64,000 nucleotides of DNA from an uncultured Burkholderiales bacterium (GTDB taxonomy: Bacteria > Pseudomonadota > Gammaproteobacteria > Burkholderiales > Burkholderiaceae_E): the NCBI GenBank assembly GCA_902826305.1, contig CADEEH010000005.1, positions 18,366-82,365 on the forward strand, given 5' to 3'. The notes below the pieces were generated by a model that did not search any database, was not told the DNA's origin, and worked only from the letters and a program-made list of their open reading frames with translations. Every line of letters begins with the position of its first letter. Within the stretch, counting starts at the first letter, position 1. The translations under genes were made by a program, and so were the position numbers. Of this stretch, positions 1 to 9,279 are shown piece by piece.

Positions 1-68
1 ATCAGCGCCGGCAGCTCACGGAAGAATCCGTCCGCATCGGCGGCATGCTCCAGCGTGATCGTCCGCAT
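1..68 (-). CDS. UDG-linked DNA metabolism protein, N-terminus only (cut by window edge)
   Basis: Only the first 22 codons are present; they read MRTITLEHAADADGFFRELP from the ATG at 66-68. The gene starts 21 bases after the stop of the radical-SAM gene, on the same strand. In many bacteria the TIGR03916 radical-SAM protein is followed by a TIGR03915/UdgX-type protein (DUF4130 plus uracil-DNA-glycosylase-like domain). The identification rests almost wholly on that gene-pair rule, because 22 residues are too few for a family assignment. It would share the SOS-type promoter of its upstream partner. Confidence 0.5.
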   Translation of the reverse strand, partial: MRTITLEHAADADGFFRELPAL

Positions 69-89
69 CGATCGGGCAAGTCGGCGCGC

Positions 90-1397
90 TCAGCGCGGAC
101 CCGCATCGTCGAACAACGATGCCTGCGACGGTGACGTGCCGGACCGCTTCGAACCCGCCCGCAACTGCAGCGTCCGCGCCGTGCGTCGCCAGGCGAGCGG
201 ATCACCCACCGGCACGTGATCGGGCAGCCGCACGAACGCCAGCACCTTCCCGGCAGCCGTGCCCAGGCGCCGGATGTCGGCGGCATGTAATGTCCGGACG
301 CGCCGCGCGGCGAGCAGCCGGTCGACCGAACGCACGCCGAGACCCGGAACACGTAGCAGCATCTCCTTCGGTGCCCGGTTCAGGTCGACCGGAAAACGCG
401 CGGGATGTGCGAGCGCCCAGGCGAGCTTCGGATCGACTTCCAGCGACAACATGCCCCCGTCGGTGACAATTTCCGTCGCCTCGAAACCGTAGAAACGCAT
501 CAGCCAGTCCGCCTGGTACAAGCGGTGCTCACGCATCAGCGGCACCGCCGCGACCGGCAGGCGCGAGCTCGCATGAGGAATCGGACTGAACGCCGAGTAG
601 TAGACCCGCTTGAGCCGATAGTTCCGATACAGGCCGACGCTGGTGGCGAGGATCTGGCGATCGTCGGACCCGTCGGCACCGACGATCATCTGTGTGCTCT
701 GCCCGGCGGGTGCGAACCGTTCGGCCGCCGGCGCGCGGGCCTGCGCCTTCGGCAGCGAGCGGATCTTGCGCGCGGTGCTCCGCTGTTCGGTCGCCTCCTC
801 GAGGGCGACCCGGATGCGGCCCATCGAGCGCCGGATCGCCCCGGCATCCTTCTCCGGCGCCAGTGACCTCAACGAATCATCGTTCGGCAACTCGACATTG
901 ATGCTCAGCCGGTCCGCGTAGCGTCCCGCGCGCTCGATCAGCTCGGCGCTTGCATCCGGAATCGTCTTCAAGTGGATGTAGCCGCGAAAGTGGTGCACCT
1001 CGCGCAACTGACGGGTGACCTCGATCAGCTGCTCCATCGTGTAGTCCGGATCGCGGATGATGCCGGAGCTGAGGAACAGGCCCTCGATCACGTTGCGCCG
1101 ATAGAAGTCGAGTGTCAGGCCGACCAGTTCCTCGACGCGGAAGCGCGCGCGGGGCGCGTCACTCGACACACGGTTCACGCAATAGAGACAGTCGTAGACA
1201 CACCAGTTGGTCAGCAGCACCTTCAACAGCGAGATGCAGCGACCGTCCGGCGCATAGCTGTGGCAGATCCCCATGCCGGTGGTCGAGCCCAGGCCCTTGC
1301 CATCGGAGGAATCGCGGCGCACGGTGCCGCTGGACGCGCAGGATGCGTCGTATTTGGCCGCGTCGGCCAGGATCACCAGTTTCCGAACGAGTTCCAC
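90..1397 (-). CDS. Putative DNA modification/repair radical SAM protein (TIGR03916-like)
   Basis: 435 residues. A radical-SAM CxxxCxxC cluster motif is visible as CVYDCLYC near residue 69, preceded by the family-typical KYDASCASSG and GICHSYAPDGRC segments. The C-terminal third has a helix-hairpin-helix-like stretch (LNRAPKEMLLRVPGLGVRSV), fitting DNA contact. Proteins of this type occur beside UDG-superfamily proteins and are thought to act in DNA repair; the reaction is unknown. The start is a GTG: the MELVRKLVILADAAKYD N-terminus matches the family start, and a LexA box sits 12 bases upstream, which leaves little room for a longer protein. It is the first gene of a two-gene operon that continues past the left edge. 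Confidence 0.85.
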   Translation of the reverse strand: MELVRKLVILADAAKYDASCASSGTVRRDSSDGKGLGSTTGMGICHSYAPDGRCISLLKVLLTNWCVYDCLYCVNRVSSDAPRARFRVEELVGLTLDFYRRNVIEGLFLSSGIIRDPDYTMEQLIEVTRQLREVHHFRGYIHLKTIPDASAELIERAGRYADRLSINVELPNDDSLRSLAPEKDAGAIRRSMGRIRVALEEATEQRSTARKIRSLPKAQARAPAAERFAPAGQSTQMIVGADGSDDRQILATSVGLYRNYRLKRVYYSAFSPIPHASSRLPVAAVPLMREHRLYQADWLMRFYGFEATEIVTDGGMLSLEVDPKLAWALAHPARFPVDLNRAPKEMLLRVPGLGVRSVDRLLAARRVRTLHAADIRRLGTAAGKVLAFVRLPDHVPVGDPLAWRRTARTLQLRAGSKRSGTSPSQASLFDDAGPR

Positions 1398-1409
1398 GAC
1401 ACGATGATA

Positions 1410-1425
1410 CTGTAATTAAATACAG
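1410..1425 (-). promoter_or_regulatory. LexA (SOS) operator
   Basis: The bases ctgtaattaaatacag are a perfect CTGT-N8-ACAG palindrome with an AT-only core, in otherwise GC-rich DNA. This is the Escherichia coli-type LexA consensus used in beta- and gammaproteobacteria. It lies just upstream of the GTG start of the radical-SAM repair gene, where bound LexA would block transcription or promoter clearance. The gene on the other side (lipoprotein, ending at 1493) points toward the box and is not its target. Confidence 0.8.
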
Positions 1426-1492
1426 CACCATCGATGCCCCTGCGCCGGACGTGCCCCTGAGCCCGAGCGGCCGGCCGGCGCGTGCCACGGGC

Positions 1493-2128
1493 CTACATGC
1501 AGGGCCCTGCCGGCGTCACCGGCTGACGGACCCAACCGTCCTTGTCGCCTTGTTTCTCGACCCGCGAGAAGGTCAGGAAACATTTCTTCTGTGCCCGGTC
1601 CACGTTCATGTCGACCCAATACTGCCTGCCCGGCTCGAACCGCGCTTCGAAACTCGGTGCACACGAGGAGTAGCCCTCGCCGCCGGCCACGAGGACCTGC
1701 CACTGACCCGGCCTGATACGCAGTTCGGCGACGTTGGTGACTTCCTTCGCAGGCGAATCCAGCATCGCCTCGCGCGGCATGTCGCGTCGGGCCGCCTGGT
1801 TCTGCTGCTGCACGGTCAACGACGCCGTGAACTGCGACGGTCCGGTGTAGGCAAGCAGCATCGGCGAAGTGAACGCCTTGCCGCAACGACGGCCCTCGGC
1901 CACCGGCGTGAACCGCGGCATCGCGTTCATCACGTCGCGCGACGATACCCGGACCAGCGCCGCGTCGGACCCGGGGTCGCGTTCGTACGAGGCCGCACAG
2001 CCCGCCAGGGCGCCGATGGACAACACACCGGCGGCGATCAGGCCCGGCAGGCGCGTGGTCGCGGACGATGAACGGCACAGCGCGGTCTGGTGTTCGATCC
2101 GATGGCGTCGGATGTCGTGGCTTGTCAT
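1493..2128 (-). CDS. Hypothetical lipoprotein
   Basis: 211 residues from the ATG at 2128, which has an AAGG nine bases upstream. The N-terminus is basic, then hydrophobic (PGLIAAGVLSIGALAGC), ending in a lipobox LAGC with the lipidated Cys at 44, so export and lipidation are likely. The rest is soluble and contains four further Cys residues (including GRRCGKAF, YSSCAPSF and KKCFLTF segments), which could form disulfides in the periplasm. I recognise no family. A longer ORF extends upstream, but it would bury the signal peptide and overlap the promoter region of the divergent giant gene. Confidence 0.65.
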   Translation of the reverse strand: MTSHDIRRHRIEHQTALCRSSSATTRLPGLIAAGVLSIGALAGCAASYERDPGSDAALVRVSSRDVMNAMPRFTPVAEGRRCGKAFTSPMLLAYTGPSQFTASLTVQQQNQAARRDMPREAMLDSPAKEVTNVAELRIRPGQWQVLVAGGEGYSSCAPSFEARFEPGRQYWVDMNVDRAQKKCFLTFSRVEKQGDKDGWVRQPVTPAGPCM

Positions 2129-2234
2129 CGATGCAGACCTTCGTCGTCCCGTTCCCATGGTGGCATCGTAAGCCCGAGTTCGTCGTGCGACAACCCGCGT
2201 GGCCCACGCAGCGTGAGTGAATCGACACTCGAGG

Positions 2235-2263
2235 TTCACGCCCCGGGCGGACGGCGTTACACT
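2235..2263 (+). promoter_or_regulatory. Candidate sigma-70 promoter of the giant LysM/amidohydrolase gene
   Basis: TTCACG at 2235-2240 and TACACT at 2258-2263 are separated by 17 bases. Both hexamers resemble sigma-70 consensus elements, and the predicted transcript would start about 25 bases before the GGGAGG-preceded ATG at 2295. No other candidate is as good in this 166-base divergent gap. Seen by eye only. Confidence 0.4.
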
Positions 2264-2294
2264 CGCGAAAGAACAAGGCAAGGGAGGAAAAACG

Positions 2295-5200
2295 ATGCTC
2301 CCCGATGGCGGTGGGATTTTCCGGGTCACCCGCATCCCGACGACGCGCCCCGTCCAGCAGACGATCCGCATCGCGGAACAATCCGCCAGCGGCGCGGGCA
2401 CGCCGACGATCCAGCCGCTGTTCAGCGCACCGGTCTGGTTCACGCCGGTGCAAGTGCCGCCGGCGAAACCGCCGGAACCGCCGGAGCCGCCGCAGCAGCG
2501 AACCGACAGACTGGTCACGCAGTTGGCCACGCTGGAGGACGACTACCAGCAGATGCGCGACGGCAATCGAAACATGCCGGGTGCCGGTCCTTACCCGCAA
2601 TACGTCATCACCGAGACCTGGACCCAGATCGTCGAAGTGCGGGGAGAGCTTCGCGATTCGCTGACCGATCAGATCCGTGAATCGGTGCAGAAGGCAGACC
2701 CGGGAACGAAGGGCGATCCCTACCAGCCCATCGTCGACGAATTGCTCGAACGCGAACTGCCCGCATCCGTGCGCCCATCCTACGAGGCCGCGGTCGAGGG
2801 CGCCCGACAGGATGCGATGGCCGCTGCGCCGGCAAACCGGAGCGAAGCGCGCGCGCAGCGCCAGGCGGCGATCGAACGGCTCGAGACCATCAGCGAGACC
2901 AAGGACCATCTGATCATCCAGTACGTGAATGCCGACGAGGCCGACCGTCCGGCGATCATGGACCGGCTCGTTGATCTGTCGTTGCTCGAGCAGGCGCAGC
3001 TCGACCAGGTCAAGACCGCGTTCGACGCGGAGTACGCGTTCATCGACGAGATGAGCCGGCAGGCCGGTTTCAACCTGAGACCGTACGAGCAGAAAGACTT
3101 CGAAACCCTGCCGGTGTCACCGTCCGTGCGACAGGAAGTGTTGGCCGCCGCCGGCGTCGATGACGAACTGGGCGATCTTCTGTTCACGGACGACGGGTCC
3201 GATGTCGAGGGACGGTCGATGCTCGCCGATCCTGCGATTCGTGATGCCCTTCAGTCGGGAGATCCGGAACGGCTCGCCGCTGCCGTCTCGGCCTTTCGTT
3301 CCACAGGGAACCCGTCGACCACCACCCCCGATGCCCAGCGCGACGCAACGTTCGAGACGATCAAGCGCTTGACTCCACTCGGCAGGGACCTTGCGGCACG
3401 GATCGACCGGGCCACCGAGTCCGGCGCCGACAAAGCGACTGTCGCCAGGCTGCAGTTGCAGTTCCTCGCCGTCCGCGACCAGCTCGATGCCGCCTACGAG
3501 CAGCAGAGCAAGTCGTACAAGGATCCGCAGGACCTGGCCACGTTCGACGACATGATCGACTTCCTGAGCTGGCAGCGGGACCAGCTCGCCATCAATCTCG
3601 CCAACGCACGGGCAGGCGGGGATGCGTCGGCGATCGCCGATGCACAGGACGCATGGATCAAGGCCGACGCGGCATTGCAGGACACCCAGGCGGCGCGAAC
3701 GGTGCTCGAGAAGAAGATCGCATTCGACCTGGCGCAGGACCGGGCCGCGGCCGACGCGGCGACCCAGGTGGCACCGACCGAGAAGATCTTCGTCGGGCCC
3801 GGCCCCTGGCCGAACGCCGACGTGGTCGACGCGATGCCGCTGTCGGCGGACCCGGAACACGAGTACACCTATGTCGTCGACGGCGAGCAGACCTCGTGGT
3901 GGGACGCGTACGGCGGCTCGAGCGGCGAGTGGTCCGGCATCGAGATCACCGAAGACATCTCGGGTGGCATGGATCGACGGTTCGTCGATCTGTTCGCGAC
4001 CAACCGCGCGGGCATCCACGAGCCGGGTGACCTCTACAATCCGCTCGCGGGGATCACCAGCGACCCGAGCCGGACTCAGATCGAACAGGTCGAGCAGGGT
4101 GACGACCCGAAGTGGACCGTCGAGATCGACTCGTCACCCTCGGTCACGTATCGAGGACAGACGATTCCGTTCGAGAACCTCACCGTCTGGCGGGACGGTG
4201 ACGAATACAAGTTCAGCTACGAGCTGGCGGGCGAGAAGTTCAAGGGGGAATTCAACGACGCCGACGCGCGTGCCTGGGAGGCGGGGCTCGAATATCGCAA
4301 GGCGCTGGAGGACCGCGCCGGCCTGCAGCTGCAGATCCAACCGCTGGACCGGGATCAGTTGCATGCAGACGCCGCGCTGTACGACGAGAACGTGTGCGAC
4401 CTGAACTACGGTGTCTCGTCGCCGGCGCATCACCTTCTGGATGCCGAAAAGACGCTGATCGACGATCCCACGAACGCCGAGGCGCGCCAGGAGATGTACG
4501 CGGCCGCTCAGGCGGTCCGGGTCGCGCGATCGGGCGTCGCCAACGACGCCAAGGTCTCCGAGGTGGCGGCCGAACAGCCCGAACTCGATGAGCTGGAACG
4601 CACGATCGACATCCTGCCCGCGGGGCCGGTGCGCGACGCGATGGCCAACGAGCTCGCAACCCGCCGGGACACCCTGTCGACCGAACTCCACGAGACCGCG
4701 CTGGACGAGAGCATCCAGCGCGACCGCCTGCTGCGGATCTTGACACCACCCGATCAGTCCGACGGTTCGGAGTACGAGATGTTCCAGAAGAACGCACTGG
4801 AGCTGGCGCGACCGGTGCTGGAGAACTTCTACGTTCAGCAGCCGGACGCAGCCGTTCCCACGAAGGTCGGCAGCAGGGACGAAGCCCGTCGCTACGTGAT
4901 GCGCGCGTTCGGCGTCGAGACGACGGACTTCGATTCGCTCCCGGAGGACGATCGCGAGTTCTTCGGCAAGATCGCCGATCAGATCGCCAAGACCGCTGGT
5001 GACGACGGCCATGTGGTGACGTTGCCGGTCATCTATCACAGCGACGACGAAGGCATCAAGATGCAGCTCGTCTTCGGCGTGGAGACGGCGGGCGGATCGC
5101 GATTCCTGGTCGATCTGGACGGCAGCCGGTTCGACAGCGAGAGCGACTATCGACACCACAACCGGACGATGCAGGCCAAGGGCGACGTGATGTCGGTGAT

Positions 5201-8200
5201 GCCGGCCGACGGCTGGCCGGTGTACGACAGCCAGGGCCACGTGCAGTTGTCGGTCGGTGACGCGAGAATCGAGAGTGGCTGGGAGACGTTCAAGCGCGTC
5301 ACCCACGTCGACCTCGTCGTGGCGGTCGTGGCGACCGGTGCCGCGATCGTGATCGCCGTCGGGTCGGGCGGACTCGGCGCCCCCGTGTCCGCCGGTCTGC
5401 TCGCGACGTCCTGGGGCGTGGTGATCGCATCCTCGGCCTACGGCGCCTACAACGCGATCGACGGCCTCGCCGACGCACATGCACACGGCCGGTCGCTGAA
5501 TCCGGCCGACGGCGAGGCACGAGCGAACTGGCTGTCGCTCGGCGCCAGCCTGCTGCCGATGCCGGCCGTGTTGCGCAGTTCGCGCGCGATGCTCGCGGCG
5601 GGACGTGCGGCCGCGCCCGCGGCGGCGGAGGCCGCCGCGGCGTCGTCGGCCGCGGACGCGGCAGGCACCTCCATCGCCGGCGCGACGGTCCGGACCACCG
5701 CCGGCAGCGGCGCCGCGACCCGCATCGTGCATGGTGCGGAACGGATCGGCAGTTGGGCCGGCAAGGTCGGCTCGGTCGAGGAGGCGTATCAACTGGTCGA
5801 CGATTGGTCGCAGATGACCACCGGCCAGCGCGAAGAAGCGTTGATGATGACCGCGATCGATGCGAGCAGCGGGTTCCTGACGTCGCGGGCGCATGACTGG
5901 TCGGCGTCGCGCTACGCGCCGGTGTCGGAGGCACCGCCCGACGCCGCACCCACGTCCGACGTCGACCTCCCTGCGGATGTGACGACGGATGTGACGACGG
6001 ATTTGACGACGGCGACGACGGATGTGACGACGGACCTCGCCGCCGTCGATGTCGCCGGCACCGAGCCGACCGACGTCATCGCCGCTCGCCTGCGGGCCAG
6101 TGGTTTCGAGATCGTCGGCGACACCGGGCGCCCCTCGCCCGACTCGATCGACAGCGCCGACGCTGCGGATCCGGCCGCTCCCGGCACCGTACCGGACGTC
6201 TGGACAACAGCACCCGTCGACGATTCACCCGACACGGTCGTCTCCCGCCTGCAGTCCAAGGGCCTGTGGATCGCCGGGGTCGGCGGACTCGTGTTGCCGC
6301 TGCCCAGCGACATCCACGCCCACCTCGGCAACGACTGCGCCGGTCAGTACGATCGCCTGTGGCTCGACAATCCGGAGAACCTCAAGGTGCTGGCCTGGCT
6401 GACCAGCCAGAGCCTGAACGATCCGTCGAAAGGGCCGAAAATCGTGTTCCAGGTGGTGCCGCAGGCGGTGCCACACGGCGAGAGCTACTACCTGGCCCGC
6501 AACAAGGCGAACCAGCCGTACCAGGTGCCGGTCGTCTACCACTTCAAGGAAGGCATCCTCGAGGTCAAGGGGCTGGTCGATCCGGAGACGGGCAAGGTGA
6601 TCGTGGAGCCGTCCTTCGACAGGCGCCCGGACCTCCGCGACCGGATGCTCACCGAGGTTCAGAACCGTCGCATGCAGCGCGGCGACAGCAGCGACGTCGT
6701 CTACAGCCAGATGCCCGACAGTTATCCGACCGTGGCCTATGTCGCGCCGGGATTTCCACTGACCTACGAGGGCATGGTCAGCGACCTGCAGGCGATGCGC
6801 AACCTGCGTGCCGTGCACCGCGAGGATTCGCGGGCCGCATCCCGGTTCTATCTCGGGCTGACCGCACCCGACCCGGGTACGCCGATGAGTGCCGCGCAGC
6901 TGCGCGAGATGTTGTGGGTGGCCAACCAGATCGATCCGAACGGCGACTGGCTGCAGATCTTCGGGCTCGGCGAGACGACACTCGCCAAGGAGGGGGTGAC
7001 GCATCAGCTGGTCGTCCCGCCGGATCTGTCGAATCCGGAGTCGATCCACGCGCTGCTGGATCAGACCGACGAGATCGGCGCTGCGGTGGTGATCCACTCG
7101 GATTCGGGGCAGGCGCTGCTGCATGCGGCCAGCGGTGACGCGAAGCGCACCGGCCAGCAACCCGGCACGAACCCGACGCTTATCCTGGACGCGACGTCGG
7201 ACTACACGAACATCGACCCGCTGTTCGCGATCTTCAAGCAGCACCCTGACACGCCGATCGTCTGGGCACACGCCGGCGGGCTCGGGCGCACGGTGCGACC
7301 GGGCCCGGTACACCTCGACGTGCTGCGCAAGGTGATCGACGACGACGATCTCTCGCACGTCCGCATCGACCTGTCGTGGGACGTGGTCAATCGTTATCTG
7401 GCCGACACGAAGCTGCGCGACGGATTGGCCGATCTGGTCAACCAACATCCCGGTCGATTCATCTACGGCAGCGATTCGATCTCGCCGCGCGACCCCGGCG
7501 TGTATTACGCATCACTCGACACATTGAGGGACACCGGCTTCCTCGCCCGGCTGACGCCGGACGCCGCCGAGAAATTCCTGCGCGGGAACTTCGACGAACT
7601 GGTGGAGAAATCCGCCGCCGACATCAAGGCGTGGCGACTCGCCAAACGCGAGGAACTCGAGGCGGAGTTCGGTCGGAATCATTCGCCCGCGGTCCAGGAC
7701 GCGATGGTCTGGATCCACGACGGGTTCGACGACCCGGGCGCGGGTGCGTTGCCGCCGCCGGCACCGGATGGGGACGGCAGTCCGACGAGTGATTCGTCGA
7801 CACCGGTCAGGGACGCGTCGCCTCCGGATGCCACCGACGGTGATGTCGAGACGGCCGAGGGAGAGCCTCCGTCGCCGGGCCGGCGCGGCCTGCTCACCTG
7901 GAAAACGACGGCGACCGCCGCGTTGGGCACCGGCGTCGGCTACGCGACGAACCCGAAATCCGACCTGAACCTTCCGGTCGAATCGGCGCAGGCGCCGGAG
8001 ATCACCCACGGGATCGCGTGGACGATTCGCGGTGGGACCGCGGTGCTGGCGACGGCCTTCCCGAACACGAGAGCCGGTGCGTGGGCGGCGAAATGGAGGA
8101 ACCACGTCAACGCCGGCACGTATGCCGCCAACTTCGCGTATCACTTCGTTGGCGCCGGCGAGAATGCGATCGCCGTCGCACAAGGCGATCACAGCCGGGC

Positions 8201-9272
8201 CTTGCCGCTGGCGATCAATGTGTTCTTCGGAGCCGCCGATGCGGCTCTCGGCCTGAAGTCGGCTTGGGATATCCGCAATGCAAAGGCGGTTGCCCAGGGC
8301 GAACCCGGAGCCGACACACGGTCGACCCGCAACGCCGGCATCACCAACGTCCTTGGCCTGGCATCGATCAGCGGCGGGGCCGGTGCACTCGGGGTCTCGC
8401 GTGCCATTGAATCGCCTGATTCGTTGCTGGGTTCGGTGATCATGGGCGCCGACGTCGTCGGCGCCGGGGCGATCGCCGTGGCCGCCGGATACAAGGCCCA
8501 CGAAGGATGGCGGGCGCTCCGTGCGAACAAGACCCCGGATGCGCAGACGGCCACCGACGCCGACGCCGCCGAGGCGGCACCGGATGCCGACCCGGCCGGT
8601 GCGGCGGAGGTCACCGCACCCGCAGGCAGTGCCCGGTGGTATCGGGACGAGAAGACCGGCGAGATCCTGTGGAGCACGAAGATCGTGCCGACCTTCGGCC
8701 TGGGCGTCCCGCTGGCCTATTACGGGTTGCGGACCGCGGGGCCGGTGCTGGTCGCCGGCGTCGCGAACGCGATCGAGAACGAAGAGACCGAGGTGGGCTT
8801 CGAGACCCGCGCGACCACGGTCGAGTCGCCAGGATCCGCGACGACCGGTGAACCGGCACCGTTGCCGTCCACGGGATCACCGACGCTCGAGCCGGGGACC
8901 GAGCCCGACTTCCCGCCACCCACCACGTCGGACTCGGGCGAAACTCCGCCTACCGGCACCGATGACGACACCGGCTCTCCGCCAACACCGGAAACCCCGG
9001 CCCGTCCGATCGAAGTGATCGTCGAACCGGGCGACAGCCTGTGGCGGATCGCCGCACGCCACGTCGACCAGGTGCTGAGCACCGACGAACGTGCCGCGAT
9101 CGGCGCGCCGGGGTCGGACCTGGAGACGTGGACCGCGATGATCCGGCTGATCGAGATCAACCCGCAGCGCAACTACGACGAATCGCTGCTGGATGGCGTG
9201 GTGACCGCCGATCAGCGCGATCCGGATCTGCTGCTGCCCGGATCGCGGGTGCGGGTGACGGCGGAAGGTTGA
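2295..9272 (+). CDS. Giant multidomain protein: amidohydrolase-type TIM barrel plus C-terminal LysM
   Basis: 2,325 residues from the ATG at 2295 (AGGGAGG seven bases upstream). Layout: short Pro-rich N-terminus with no signal peptide; long, highly charged helical region to about residue 1000; Ala/Gly-rich hydrophobic segment about 1005-1130; acidic TTD low-complexity linker about 1228-1246; then a metal-dependent hydrolase domain about 1330-1750. That domain shows DIHAH (H1341, H1343), GLGETT (E1560), VIHSD (H1601), WAHAGG (H1659) and GSDS (D1727), in the order expected of amidohydrolases. A second hydrophobic Gly/Ala region (about 1870-2080) and a LysM domain (about 2242-2325, VEPGDSLWRIAARH) follow. 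Size, hydrophobic pre-domain segments and position beside a T3SS-toxin locus suggest a secreted effector, but that is inference. No cognate immunity gene is obvious. Confidence 0.75.
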   Translation: MLPDGGGIFRVTRIPTTRPVQQTIRIAEQSASGAGTPTIQPLFSAPVWFTPVQVPPAKPPEPPEPPQQRTDRLVTQLATLEDDYQQMRDGNRNMPGAGPYPQYVITETWTQIVEVRGELRDSLTDQIRESVQKADPGTKGDPYQPIVDELLERELPASVRPSYEAAVEGARQDAMAAAPANRSEARAQRQAAIERLETISETKDHLIIQYVNADEADRPAIMDRLVDLSLLEQAQLDQVKTAFDAEYAFIDEMSRQAGFNLRPYEQKDFETLPVSPSVRQEVLAAAGVDDELGDLLFTDDGSDVEGRSMLADPAIRDALQSGDPERLAAAVSAFRSTGNPSTTTPDAQRDATFETIKRLTPLGRDLAARIDRATESGADKATVARLQLQFLAVRDQLDAAYEQQSKSYKDPQDLATFDDMIDFLSWQRDQLAINLANARAGGDASAIADAQDAWIKADAALQDTQAARTVLEKKIAFDLAQDRAAADAATQVAPTEKIFVGPGPWPNADVVDAMPLSADPEHEYTYVVDGEQTSWWDAYGGSSGEWSGIEITEDISGGMDRRFVDLFATNRAGIHEPGDLYNPLAGITSDPSRTQIEQVEQGDDPKWTVEIDSSPSVTYRGQTIPFENLTVWRDGDEYKFSYELAGEKFKGEFNDADARAWEAGLEYRKALEDRAGLQLQIQPLDRDQLHADAALYDENVCDLNYGVSSPAHHLLDAEKTLIDDPTNAEARQEMYAAAQAVRVARSGVANDAKVSEVAAEQPELDELERTIDILPAGPVRDAMANELATRRDTLSTELHETALDESIQRDRLLRILTPPDQSDGSEYEMFQKNALELARPVLENFYVQQPDAAVPTKVGSRDEARRYVMRAFGVETTDFDSLPEDDREFFGKIADQIAKTAGDDGHVVTLPVIYHSDDEGIKMQLVFGVETAGGSRFLVDLDGSRFDSESDYRHHNRTMQAKGDVMSVMPADGWPVYDSQGHVQLSVGDARIESGWETFKRVTHVDLVVAVVATGAAIVIAVGSGGLGAPVSAGLLATSWGVVIASSAYGAYNAIDGLADAHAHGRSLNPADGEARANWLSLGASLLPMPAVLRSSRAMLAAGRAAAPAAAEAAAASSAADAAGTSIAGATVRTTAGSGAATRIVHGAERIGSWAGKVGSVEEAYQLVDDWSQMTTGQREEALMMTAIDASSGFLTSRAHDWSASRYAPVSEAPPDAAPTSDVDLPADVTTDVTTDLTTATTDVTTDLAAVDVAGTEPTDVIAARLRASGFEIVGDTGRPSPDSIDSADAADPAAPGTVPDVWTTAPVDDSPDTVVSRLQSKGLWIAGVGGLVLPLPSDIHAHLGNDCAGQYDRLWLDNPENLKVLAWLTSQSLNDPSKGPKIVFQVVPQAVPHGESYYLARNKANQPYQVPVVYHFKEGILEVKGLVDPETGKVIVEPSFDRRPDLRDRMLTEVQNRRMQRGDSSDVVYSQMPDSYPTVAYVAPGFPLTYEGMVSDLQAMRNLRAVHREDSRAASRFYLGLTAPDPGTPMSAAQLREMLWVANQIDPNGDWLQIFGLGETTLAKEGVTHQLVVPPDLSNPESIHALLDQTDEIGAAVVIHSDSGQALLHAASGDAKRTGQQPGTNPTLILDATSDYTNIDPLFAIFKQHPDTPIVWAHAGGLGRTVRPGPVHLDVLRKVIDDDDLSHVRIDLSWDVVNRYLADTKLRDGLADLVNQHPGRFIYGSDSISPRDPGVYYASLDTLRDTGFLARLTPDAAEKFLRGNFDELVEKSAADIKAWRLAKREELEAEFGRNHSPAVQDAMVWIHDGFDDPGAGALPPPAPDGDGSPTSDSSTPVRDASPPDATDGDVETAEGEPPSPGRRGLLTWKTTATAALGTGVGYATNPKSDLNLPVESAQAPEITHGIAWTIRGGTAVLATAFPNTRAGAWAAKWRNHVNAGTYAANFAYHFVGAGENAIAVAQGDHSRALPLAINVFFGAADAALGLKSAWDIRNAKAVAQGEPGADTRSTRNAGITNVLGLASISGGAGALGVSRAIESPDSLLGSVIMGADVVGAGAIAVAAGYKAHEGWRALRANKTPDAQTATDADAAEAAPDADPAGAAEVTAPAGSARWYRDEKTGEILWSTKIVPTFGLGVPLAYYGLRTAGPVLVAGVANAIENEETEVGFETRATTVESPGSATTGEPAPLPSTGSPTLEPGTEPDFPPPTTSDSGETPPTGTDDDTGSPPTPETPARPIEVIVEPGDSLWRIAARHVDQVLSTDERAAIGAPGSDLETWTAMIRLIEINPQRNYDESLLDGVVTADQRDPDLLLPGSRVRVTAEG
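5976..6032 (+). repeat. In-frame 12-base tandem repeat (GATGTGACGACG)
   Basis: Five units: 5976-5987 and 5988-5999 identical, 6000-6011 with one change, a 9-base shortened unit at 6012-6020, and a perfect unit at 6021-6032. They encode a Thr/Asp-rich linker (DVTTDVTTDLTTATTDVTTD) between the hydrophobic region and the amidohydrolase domain of the giant protein. Units are multiples of three, so copy-number change would alter linker length without a frameshift. Confidence 0.85.
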
Positions 9273-9279
9273 AAGTTTT

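Noticed and set aside
209..218. GGCACGTGAT as an operator
   Set aside because: The same 10-mer as upstream of the kinase, but here it lies deep inside the radical-SAM coding region, so it is most likely chance.
1405..1430. The AT-rich LexA box serving also as promoter of the lipoprotein gene
   Set aside because: The lipoprotein gene (1493-2128) is transcribed leftward toward the box, so the box is downstream of it.
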